In this document: in pieces, positions 34,441 to 41,578 of the stretch
How the letters are laid out: every line of letters begins with the position of its first letter
Numbering within the stretch: the stretch's first letter is position 1
Assembly: GCA_002401695.1 (NCBI GenBank)
Contig: NVTV01000003.1
Span: forward strand, 310,001 to 374,000
Reading direction: 5' to 3'
Length of the DNA stretch: 64,000 bases
Source: Alphaproteobacteria bacterium
GTDB taxonomy: Bacteria; Pseudomonadota; Alphaproteobacteria; Micavibrionales; Micavibrionaceae
Notes under the pieces: generated by a model
Told to the model about the DNA's origin: nothing
Databases searched by the model: none
The model's input: the letters and a program-made list of their open reading frames with translations, nothing else
Made by a program: the position numbers and the translations under genes

Positions 34441-35079
34441 ATGATTGAGTTTGTAGATATGTCTAACAACTGTAATTTTATAGGTAACCCAATACTGGAG
34501 CAGCATAAGCTGCGTTATAATGCTATTATTGAACGTCAGGATTGGAACGTCCCAAGCTATAAAGAACTTGAGTTCGATCAGTATGATAACCCTGCAACAA
34601 AATATTTAATTTATAGAGATGAAGGTGGTGTCGTGCGTGGCGTTAGTCGCTTCTATCCTACAACTTTGCCCTATATGCTCGAAGAACAATTCTCACATTT
34701 CGTAACTGACATGGAAATTCCCAAAAATGAAAGAATATGGGAAGGATCAAGGTTCTGTATTGATAATACGCTTAATGCATCCTTAAGAAAAAAAATTATC
34801 AATGAGATTGTCGTCGCATATTTAGAAGCATGCCTTTTCTTCGATGTTCACTCGGTTGTTGGTCTAATGTACCCAGCTTACTGGCGGGGGCTTTTTATTC
34901 AGGCTGGTTGGCCGATTGAGTTTATCGGTGATGTCATTAAGCTAGATGATGGGCACAAAGCACGTGCTGCTATATTGCCTGTATCACAGAGCATACTTAC
35001 TAACGTGCGTGAGACTACTGGAATTCACTATAAAATTGTAAACTTTGGAGAGTACTATGAAAGAAAAAAAGCTGCGTGA
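34441..35079 (+). CDS. luxI: Acyl-homoserine-lactone synthase (LuxI family)
   Basis: A 212-residue autoinducer synthase that makes N-acyl-homoserine lactone from S-adenosylmethionine and an acyl donor. The conserved set is visible: 'LRYNAIIERQDWNVP' (Arg and Trp of the N-terminal motif), 'ELEFDQYDNPATKYLIY' (the two Asp), 'GVSRFYPTTLPYML' and 'ERIWEGSRFCID' (Glu and Arg of the active site). The Phe of the first motif is Ile. Strong GGGAGG lies 7 nt before the ATG. It overlaps the next small gene by 23 bp. The acyl chain cannot be told from sequence. Confidence 0.95.
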   Translation: MIEFVDMSNNCNFIGNPILEQHKLRYNAIIERQDWNVPSYKELEFDQYDNPATKYLIYRDEGGVVRGVSRFYPTTLPYMLEEQFSHFVTDMEIPKNERIWEGSRFCIDNTLNASLRKKIINEIVVAYLEACLFFDVHSVVGLMYPAYWRGLFIQAGWPIEFIGDVIKLDDGHKARAAILPVSQSILTNVRETTGIHYKIVNFGEYYERKKAA

Positions 35080-35389
35080 TGAATATTACACTATGAAGGA
35101 TGAGCCTGATGGTTATTCTATAAGTAATGCTCTTAGGTATTTAATCAATGAATCTTATAGGATTGGGGAGTACAATAAAGCGAAAACTTTAGAAAACGCG
35201 TTGTATAATTTTGATCAACCAGACAAAACCGGTGCTAATATGGAGATGGAACCTTTAGAATGGATCTCTGTTATAAAGTTTTTTAGAAAAATGTCTGAAC
35301 TAACACCAGAACAAATGAAGGGTTTGAAAAAAATTCTAGAAACAAATGATCTTAGTAAGGTCGGTGTAACCAATTTGACGTACAGCTAG
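35057..35389 (+). CDS. Small protein coupled to luxI, unknown function
   Basis: A 110-residue protein starting at the ATG at 35057, which has GGAGAG just before it inside luxI and overlaps luxI by 23 bp, so the two are co-translated. Not recognised. It is charged, mostly helical ('SISNALRYLINESYRIGEYN', 'KAKTLENALYNF', 'LTPEQMKGLKKILETND') and has no signal or membrane segment. Being last in the luxR-luxI unit it may modulate the synthase or the receptor; nothing in the sequence decides. A strong hairpin follows 46 bp after its stop. Confidence 0.75.
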   Translation: MKEKKLRDEYYTMKDEPDGYSISNALRYLINESYRIGEYNKAKTLENALYNFDQPDKTGANMEMEPLEWISVIKFFRKMSELTPEQMKGLKKILETNDLSKVGVTNLTYS

Positions 35390-35434
35390 CTTATGCTTCT
35401 GTATGTTATTTTCTTCCCTTACTAATCAATTATT

Positions 35435-35463
35435 ATATAGCACCTTGTGAGGTGCTATATTTA
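35435..35463. terminator. Bidirectional hairpin terminator after the luxI unit
   Basis: Perfect 11-bp inverted repeat ATATAGCACCT / AGGTGCTATAT (35435-35445, 35450-35460) with a TGTG loop. The flanks are AT-rich, though the T-run is short. It separates the luxI unit from the convergent PAS gene. The next ~120 bp are richer in GC and contain a ~33-codon minus-strand open frame without start or known relatives, possibly a gene fragment. Confidence 0.7.
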
Positions 35464-35588
35464 CGAGAACGCAGCCTTGCTGTTCTTAGTAATTCAGTGC
35501 CTTCCGCATCGGCCTCGATAAGCCAGAACATTACCTTAGCAATCACTGCATCATGTCAAATTTGTGCTGATCCGGGGACTAATGAAAA

Positions 35589-36032
35589 TTAGTCAAGGGA
35601 TTTGAATTTTGTAATATCAGTGGAGAATACTAAGAAGTAATCTAACTCTCCTTCGTCATTACCTATGGGTACGATAGTTGAATGAAACCAGAGTGTATTT
35701 CCGTTTAAGTCAATAATCGGGGCTTCATGTATAACTATTTCATTGGTTTTATGACACTTTTTTAAACTCAAAATCATATCGTTTTTAAAGGATTTCGTAT
35801 AAAATTCAAGAGGATAGGGCGTGCCGTAAAATTCTGTTATGTCATCAATATCAAGTGCTTTCACGCCGCTAGCACTCATGAATTGTAGATTGTAATCAAG
35901 ATCAATTATTTTTGTACAGACAGGCGAGTTGTCGAGAACGACTTGATTTTGTTTTTCAATTTCTATGATTTTTTGAGTTAAACGCTTATTTTCAGCAATC
36001 AGAGCTTTTTTTGAAATGAATTCATTTATCAT
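35589..36032 (-). CDS. PAS-domain protein
   Basis: A 147-residue protein with an N-terminal coiled coil (~residues 8-30, 'KKALIAENKRLTQKIIEIEK') and one PAS domain (~32-143: 'VVLDNSPVCTKIIDLDYNLQ', 'APIIDLNGNTLWFHSTIVP', 'VFSTDITKFK'). There is no output domain, so it would act by binding a partner. It is convergent to the luxI unit. An ACCTTGTTAAGGT inverted repeat at 36075-36087, about 45 bp upstream of its start, shares ACCT/AGGT ends with the lux-type boxes but has a different length. Confidence 0.85.
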   Translation of the reverse strand: MINEFISKKALIAENKRLTQKIIEIEKQNQVVLDNSPVCTKIIDLDYNLQFMSASGVKALDIDDITEFYGTPYPLEFYTKSFKNDMILSLKKCHKTNEIVIHEAPIIDLNGNTLWFHSTIVPIGNDEGELDYFLVFSTDITKFKSLD

Positions 36033-36329
36033 ATTGTAAGAGCCTAAGTTTATTTAATCTATAAAAAGAAAGTTACCTTGTTAAGGTTTAAGAAAAGTAA
36101 ATACGCGATCAAGTTTTTATATAACAATAATTCTAAAGTGGGTGCGCTTCATTGTATACGCCATTCTAGTAATAATACCTTTCATAAAATATTTAATCTT
36201 TGCGATGCGCCCTATTCTCGTTATTTATTTTAAGCACTTACTTTAAATGCTATTTATGCATAGTAGGGATGTAAAAACTGCACGGATTAAACGCGCTTTT
36301 TTTCTTGTAGTTTCTTGCGAGAGGAGTAT
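36033..36329. other. Intergenic region between PAS gene and antiporter
   Basis: About 300 bp, AT-rich, between divergent genes. It must hold both promoters. The only structure noted is the short inverted repeat at 36075-36087. No gene is seen until the small leader frame at 36330. Confidence 0.45.
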
Positions 36330-36365
36330 ATGTCACGTAATTTATTACCGTTTATTTATGTATAA
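36330..36365 (+). CDS. Possible leader peptide upstream of AspT-like antiporter
   Basis: An 11-codon open frame (MSRNLLPFIYV) with a near-perfect GAGAGGAG ribosome-binding site 3-10 nt upstream, better than that of the antiporter gene which starts 20 bp after its stop. Such arrangements often serve translational or attenuation control. It could be chance in AT-rich DNA. No hairpin alternative was found by eye. Confidence 0.35.
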   Translation: MSRNLLPFIYV

Positions 36366-36385
36366 TAAAAGACTGGATAACAGCA

Positions 36386-38050
36386 ATGGAAATCGATTTT
36401 TATAACCTTTTAAAAGACAATCAAGTTTTAATAATTTTTACAGTAATAAGCCTTGGCTACTTACTTGGTAAAATAAACATATTAGGCTTTGAGCTTGGTA
36501 ATGTAACAGGTGTGTTAATTGCAGGACTGTTCCTTGGTTCATGGGGGTTTACGAGTAATCCTGATATGGCGACATTTGGGTTTACGATCTTCATTTTCTG
36601 TGTTGGTTTGCAGGCGGGACCCAGCTTTTTTGCTGCGTTTGCCGCGGATGGCGCGCGTTATTTAGTGTTATCCTTAATTGTTGCCGCTACGGCAGTTACG
36701 TTATGTTGGTCATTTTCACTTATCTTTGATATGGAGACTGGGGTCGCCGCAGGTATGCTTGCGGGATCGTTGACGAGTACACCAACATTAGTTGGTGCGC
36801 AAGACGCCGTTACAAGTGGCCTTGTGGCCTTACCAGCTGGAATTACAGCTGAAGAAGTTATTCAGAATATTAGTGTGGCCTATTCATTGACATACCTATT
36901 TGGTATTGGTGGATTGATGTTTATAATTAAATATCTTCCAAAAATCTTTAGAGTTGATCTTGCTGAAGAAGCAAGAAAAATCTCACCAGCCAGAGCAAGT
37001 ATAAAAACAATTAATGAAAACAATCTGCCGATGGTGCGAACATACCAGATTGATAGCGGCAAAATGATAGGTAAAACTATCCGTCAAATTCAAGAGGCTA
37101 CCAACCAATATTTTACAGTCTTAGGTATTCGTCGCAATGGCGATCTTATTGAAATTACACGGAATGTCGTTATAGAAGAAGGGGACATCGTTTCCGTTAT
37201 TGCCTCTATTGCTCAACATAATTTCGCAAAAAACAAATCTATTCCTGAAGTTTTTGACAAAGAACTTTTAAATTTTAGGATTCGTACCAAGGAAATTGTA
37301 GTTACGGGCGCTGAATATGTTGGAAATAAGGTGCAAGACCTTATGTTGCCTGCGAAGTATGGTTGTTTTCCAATTGGGCTTGTCCGTTCTGGCGTTGAGT
37401 TACCGATCGATGCGAATACCATCTTGTGCAAAGGCGATAAATTGGAGGTTATTGGTGAAGAAGATAGGATCACAAGTGTTAGTGAAAAATTGGGAAGTAT
37501 TGAGGCAGATGTTGAAAAAACAGATTTATTGACATTATGTTTGGGTGCGGCTCTTGGTCTTCTACTGGGGACAATAGTTCTAAAATTTGGCCATATTTCT
37601 ATTAGTTTGGGTAGTGCGGGAGGTCTTCTGATTGTAGGTATTCTTATTGGGTTTTTCCGTTCTGTACACCCAACTTTCGGAGCCTTCCCACGTGCGGCGC
37701 GTAATATTATGATGGATTTAGGGATTGTCTTGTTTATGTCATCTATCGGCCTAAATGCAGGAAGTAAGGTTCTTGAAGCATTAACATCCGTTGGTCCATT
37801 AATGGTTCTATGTGGCGTATCCATCACGGTTATTCCGGTGTTTGTCGCATTTGTGGTTGGGCGTTATGTGATGAAAATGAATGCTGCATTATTGCTTGGG
37901 GCAATCACAGGTGCGATGACAAGCACGCCATCACTAAATCTTGTAACTGAGGCGGCTAAAAGTCAGGTTCCGGCACTTGGTTATGCCGGAAGCTATACAT
38001 TTGCCAATGTTATTCTAACCTTCGCGGGCGCATTTTTAGTACTTGTTTAG
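36386..38050 (+). CDS. AspT/YidE-type (AAE family) antiporter with two TrkA-C domains
   Basis: A 554-residue membrane transporter of the aspartate:alanine exchanger family. Two homologous membrane halves ('LGYLLGKINILGFELGNVTG' at the start and 'GHISISLGSAGGLLIVGILI' after ~residue 395) flank a cytoplasmic part with two TrkA-C modules (~205-375). Family signatures 'GMLAGSLTSTPTL' (~128) and 'LGAITGAMTSTPSLN' (~509) are both present. The substrate is unknown; relatives exchange amino or dicarboxylic acids. It ends 130 bp before the NtrC-type gene on the opposite strand and falls inside the 19-bp direct repeats. Confidence 0.92.
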   Translation: MEIDFYNLLKDNQVLIIFTVISLGYLLGKINILGFELGNVTGVLIAGLFLGSWGFTSNPDMATFGFTIFIFCVGLQAGPSFFAAFAADGARYLVLSLIVAATAVTLCWSFSLIFDMETGVAAGMLAGSLTSTPTLVGAQDAVTSGLVALPAGITAEEVIQNISVAYSLTYLFGIGGLMFIIKYLPKIFRVDLAEEARKISPARASIKTINENNLPMVRTYQIDSGKMIGKTIRQIQEATNQYFTVLGIRRNGDLIEITRNVVIEEGDIVSVIASIAQHNFAKNKSIPEVFDKELLNFRIRTKEIVVTGAEYVGNKVQDLMLPAKYGCFPIGLVRSGVELPIDANTILCKGDKLEVIGEEDRITSVSEKLGSIEADVEKTDLLTLCLGAALGLLLGTIVLKFGHISISLGSAGGLLIVGILIGFFRSVHPTFGAFPRAARNIMMDLGIVLFMSSIGLNAGSKVLEALTSVGPLMVLCGVSITVIPVFVAFVVGRYVMKMNAALLLGAITGAMTSTPSLNLVTEAAKSQVPALGYAGSYTFANVILTFAGAFLVLV

Positions 38051-38165
38051 ACTTGATTATAAAATTTCATTAAGGCTAGTTGAGAAATAAGGCATAAATT
38101 AATGAACGCGGAATTTTATTTTAGATACCACCTGTTAGTGTCCGAAATTGTTATTTTCACCTTAA

Positions 38166-38184
38166 ATATAGCCCATTTTCTCTA
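38166..38184 (+). repeat. 19-bp direct repeat, right copy
   Basis: Identical to 29973-29991. Its last three bases are the reverse complement of the stop codon of the NtrC-type gene (38182-38184). A repeat placed on the 3' end of a gene, with the partner 8.2 kb away beyond a recombinase remnant, is the usual picture of an integrated element. Confidence 0.6.
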
Positions 38185-39591
38185 TGGTTCTATTTGGCGT
38201 TTTCGATAGAATGTGGACTTGGCCATATCAAGAGAACGCGCGGCTTGTGTTACATTGCCATCATGATGCTGCAAAGCGAATTGCATCGCATTTTGCTCTA
38301 TCTTATCCATTGTTTTGAGACTTCCATCAGGCTCAAACAGTGCCAAAGTATTTTTAAGCACAGGATTTTCAGAGCTGTCCCCATTATCGCTTATAGGTGA
38401 ATACGCCGTATTTGATAAAAGTGTGAAATCTTCGATGTTCATAATATCGTTTTCACACAGAACCATGGCACGATGGATTGTGTTCTCAAGCTCGCGCACA
38501 TTTCCTGTCCAATTCCACTGCGAAAGAGTATTCTTTGCCTCATCCGTTAAATCTTTGAGCGACCACCCTTCTGTAATAGAAAATCGTTCGATAAAATGAT
38601 GGATAAAGAGTGGGATATCCGCTTTTCGTTCTCTTAATGCCGGCAAAGTAATCGGCAAAACGTTTAAGCGAAAATATAAATCATCGCGGAATCGTCCTTC
38701 TGCAATATCATTTTCAAGGTCACGATTGGTTGCAGAAATAACTCGGACATTAATGGGGATCGCTTTATCAGACCCTACAGCACGAATTTCTTTCTCCTGC
38801 AAAACACGCAAAATTTTCACTTGCGCATCAAGCGGTAATTCGCCAATTTCATCCAGAAATATTGTGCCACCTTCTGCCTCTCTAAAGCGTCCCAACGACT
38901 TTGATATCGCGCCTGTAAATGCGCCTTTCTCATGGCCAAATAAGGTGCTTTCAACGAGGCTTTCGGGAATAGCGCCACAATTTATCGCAACAAATGGCCC
39001 CCCGACACGCGCGCTTTCACCATGAATTGCACGCGCAAAGACCTCTTTACCTACACCGGTTTCACCTGTCAGAAGAACAGGGATATCAGCCGAAGCTGCT
39101 TTGCGCCCAACACTTACCACATCAAGCAAGCCACTATCGTGCCCGATTAAATCTTCGAATAGAAATGTATTTTCATCTTTGTGTTTTAGCCGTTTCACTT
39201 CTTTTTCAAGGACACCCATTTTCAAAGCATTGCGCACAGAAACCATAAATCGAGATGGATCAACGGGTTTATTTAAAAAATCACTAGCCCCTAATTTCAT
39301 GGCCTTAACTGCGACATCAACGTCTTTAGAGCCAGTCAACATGATAACAGGAAGGTTTGTATATTGCTGTTTTATAATATCCAGCAACTCCATCCCGTTC
39401 ATTTCAGGCATGTTAAAGTCAATAATAACCAAGCAAATATTATCCCGATGGATACCATCACGTAAAATAGACAACGCCGTGCGTCCGCCATCTGCTTCAA
39501 TAGCGCCCAAACCAAGTTTTTTTTGCACCAACAAAGCAAGCATACGTCTTTGCGAGGACTCATCTTCAACAATAAGAATCTTTCTACTCAT
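38182..39591 (-). CDS. NtrC-family sigma-54-dependent response regulator
   Basis: A 469-residue activator in three parts. Receiver domain 1-120 with acidic pair 'IVEDESS', phospho-Asp in 'LVIIDFNMPEMNG' (~56) and Lys in 'DFLNKPVDP' (~108). AAA+ domain ~145-385 with 'LTGETGVGKEVFARAIHGES', the sigma-54 contact loop 'KGAFTGA', Walker B 'GTIFLDEIGELP' and 'ATNRDLE'. Fis-type HTH at the C-terminus ('GNVTQAARSLDMAKSTFYRK'). It therefore activates sigma-54 promoters when phosphorylated. The MHYT hybrid kinase and two receiver proteins encoded divergently next to it are the likely partners; a 190-bp region separates them. Confidence 0.95.
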   Translation of the reverse strand: MSRKILIVEDESSQRRMLALLVQKKLGLGAIEADGGRTALSILRDGIHRDNICLVIIDFNMPEMNGMELLDIIKQQYTNLPVIMLTGSKDVDVAVKAMKLGASDFLNKPVDPSRFMVSVRNALKMGVLEKEVKRLKHKDENTFLFEDLIGHDSGLLDVVSVGRKAASADIPVLLTGETGVGKEVFARAIHGESARVGGPFVAINCGAIPESLVESTLFGHEKGAFTGAISKSLGRFREAEGGTIFLDEIGELPLDAQVKILRVLQEKEIRAVGSDKAIPINVRVISATNRDLENDIAEGRFRDDLYFRLNVLPITLPALRERKADIPLFIHHFIERFSITEGWSLKDLTDEAKNTLSQWNWTGNVRELENTIHRAMVLCENDIMNIEDFTLLSNTAYSPISDNGDSSENPVLKNTLALFEPDGSLKTMDKIEQNAMQFALQHHDGNVTQAARSLDMAKSTFYRKRQIEP

Positions 39592-39790
39592 CCTCTAAGT
39601 GTCGCAGATAAACCTTAATAATTCTCAAATACGAACGTTTCAAAATGAGAATACCACCGTATTATTCCCATTTTAGAACGTTATTTAAATGTTAAATAGC
39701 TGTAATCTATTGATAATAAAGAAAAGCCGTAACTGGCATGTATTATGCAAAATATAACAATAACTAAAAAATATAAAAGGATTGGGTTTT

Positions 39791-40666
39791 ATGATTGTTA
39801 CGATAGAAAAGGCAGAAGAAAAATTTCTAGATGTTCTTGATGTACCTACAATAGAAAAAGAAGACCGGAGATGTATTCACCTTCGAACATCAGGGCTTGC
39901 AGGGTTTGAGAAAAACCAAACAATCAATTTTATTCACGATAATATAGACGACCAAAATGGCGGCGTATTTGTTTGTGAAGATGGAGATTTTCTTATCACA
40001 GCAAGATGTATCGGAGCGCCTTTTGTAAAAATCCTTCAAAATTTTATTATAACCCACCTGAAACCTAGGCCAGCTCAAACTTTTGAGTTGGCCACTCTTT
40101 TTGAGGTTAAAGTGGATCGCTCTAAAATTATAAAAATAGTAGAAGAAAAATTAAAGACTAAACAGATCAAGGAAAACGCAGAGCGTGAGAAACAGGCGAG
40201 AATACAAGCACAAAAAAATCGGAAAATAATTATAGACACGCCAATTCCCGATACCCTTGTTGATAGTCTGTCACAACGCCGAAAGGACAGAAAAGAAACA
40301 GAGATTCTTGTTGTTGAAGACGATTCATTTTCCCGCGCACTTGTTAAAAAATCACTGGCAGAGGTCGGAAATATTTCTATTGCAGAAGATGGGCGCACGG
40401 CTCTTACCCAATATTTCAAAAAAGCGCCGGATATTCTATTTCTTGATATTGGTCTGCCTGATATTGATGGCCATGATGTACTGGCAAAAATCCTTGAGCA
40501 TGATCCACACGCCTTCATCATTATGCTGAGTGGTAAGGGTGACAAGGATAACATCATGAAGGCTATCCAAAACGGTGCGAAAGGTTTTGTTGGTAAGCCT
40601 TTTACCCGCGAAAAGCTATCGCAATATATACAAAAATCGCCACATATTCAAACGTCTAACCAATAA
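39791..40666 (+). CDS. Receiver-domain protein with unrecognised N-terminal domain (copy 1)
   Basis: I start at the ATG at 39791, which has AAGGA 9 nt upstream; a TTG at 39782 overlaps that site. The 291-residue protein has an N-terminal ~110-residue domain I do not recognise ('RCIHLRTSGLAGFEKNQTIN', 'VFVCEDGDFLITARCI'), a charged helical linker (~115-170, rich in Lys, Glu and Gln) and a C-terminal receiver domain with 'ILVVEDDSFSRALV', phospho-Asp in 'DILFLDIGLPDIDGHD' and Lys in 'FVGKPF'. The next gene is a diverged paralog with the same layout. It probably serves as phosphoacceptor for the MHYT kinase encoded two genes on. Confidence 0.85.
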   Translation: MIVTIEKAEEKFLDVLDVPTIEKEDRRCIHLRTSGLAGFEKNQTINFIHDNIDDQNGGVFVCEDGDFLITARCIGAPFVKILQNFIITHLKPRPAQTFELATLFEVKVDRSKIIKIVEEKLKTKQIKENAEREKQARIQAQKNRKIIIDTPIPDTLVDSLSQRRKDRKETEILVVEDDSFSRALVKKSLAEVGNISIAEDGRTALTQYFKKAPDILFLDIGLPDIDGHDVLAKILEHDPHAFIIMLSGKGDKDNIMKAIQNGAKGFVGKPFTREKLSQYIQKSPHIQTSNQ

Positions 40667-40676
40667 GGAAGATCCT

Positions 40677-41537
40677 ATGAAAACTGTGACAGAAGATGCC
40701 GGAATAGAATTGGTGAGCCTTATTCACTCCATCAACAAAGACCCTCAAAGCTGGGAAAACTGGAGGTGTCTCCATATTAACTTGCCTGAATTATCAATAT
40801 ATAGTGAAGATTTACAGGTAATCGATTGCATGAAACCCTTGCTCGAATCTTGCTTGAAAGATATTGAAGGTAACAGTTTCTTTTGTGAACAAAATGATAT
40901 TTTCATTATCTGCAAAAATATATCTCACAATATTCTTCAAGAAATCGGACAACATGCTTGTGACTTAATTTTTGATGGAAATACGCTCTCATCATATTAT
41001 AAAATCTTTGATTTGACCCATGACGGGCAAGAATTTGTTGATTATTATTGCAAGCAAAACGAGCGTTTTACAATTTTTTCTTTACCGCAGATCGCGACAA
41101 AACGAGAATATGTAGAATCTGAAAAGGCTTTCTCACCGCAGGAAGAAAAAATAACCCAAAGTCCGGAACATAGAAAAACCCCAAAAGTTCTTTTGGTTGA
41201 AGATGATCCGGTTACACGATGGATGGTACGAAACACTCTGCGCAATGAATGCGATTTTGCCACGGCGCAAAACGGAAATAAAGCCTTATCCCTTTATGCA
41301 TCCTATCAACCGGATGTCGTTTTTCTGGATATTAATTTACCCGATAGAGATGGTCATTCCGTTTTAAAGTGGATTATGCGGCGTGACCCCGGTGCCTATG
41401 TTGTCATGTTCAGCGGTGAAAGCCATCTGGATAATATCGTAGGTACTCTGGAAGATGGTGCAAAAGGATTTATCGCAAAACCTTTCCATAAAAATCAGCT
41501 TCTGCACTATATTGATAGATGCCCTAATGTTCACTAA
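40677..41537 (+). CDS. Receiver-domain protein with unrecognised N-terminal domain (copy 2)
   Basis: I start at the ATG at 40677, preceded by AAGGAAG and 10 bp after the previous stop; the frame is open further upstream but inside the previous gene. The 286-residue protein has the layout of its neighbour: N-terminal domain with 'WRCLHINLPELS' and 'SFFCEQNDIFIICKNI' aligning to 'RRCIHLRTSGLA' and 'VFVCEDGDFLITARCI', a linker, then a receiver with 'VLLVEDDPVTRWMV', phospho-Asp in 'DVVFLDINLPDRDGHS' and Lys in 'FIAKPF'. The two arose by tandem duplication. No DNA-binding output domain is present. Confidence 0.85.
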   Translation: MKTVTEDAGIELVSLIHSINKDPQSWENWRCLHINLPELSIYSEDLQVIDCMKPLLESCLKDIEGNSFFCEQNDIFIICKNISHNILQEIGQHACDLIFDGNTLSSYYKIFDLTHDGQEFVDYYCKQNERFTIFSLPQIATKREYVESEKAFSPQEEKITQSPEHRKTPKVLLVEDDPVTRWMVRNTLRNECDFATAQNGNKALSLYASYQPDVVFLDINLPDRDGHSVLKWIMRRDPGAYVVMFSGESHLDNIVGTLEDGAKGFIAKPFHKNQLLHYIDRCPNVH

Positions 41538-41578
41538 GTCACACGTTTCATTCTAGAGAAAGAAAAGGAAGACAGTAT

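Noticed and set aside
35463-35580. Minus-strand ~33-codon frame reading like a protein fragment
   Set aside because: No start, no recognisable relative, too short to support as a gene.
36075-36087. ACCTTGTTAAGGT as a third lux box
   Set aside because: It shares only ACCT/AGGT ends and is 13 bp long against 20-22; could be chance, so it is noted only with the PAS gene.
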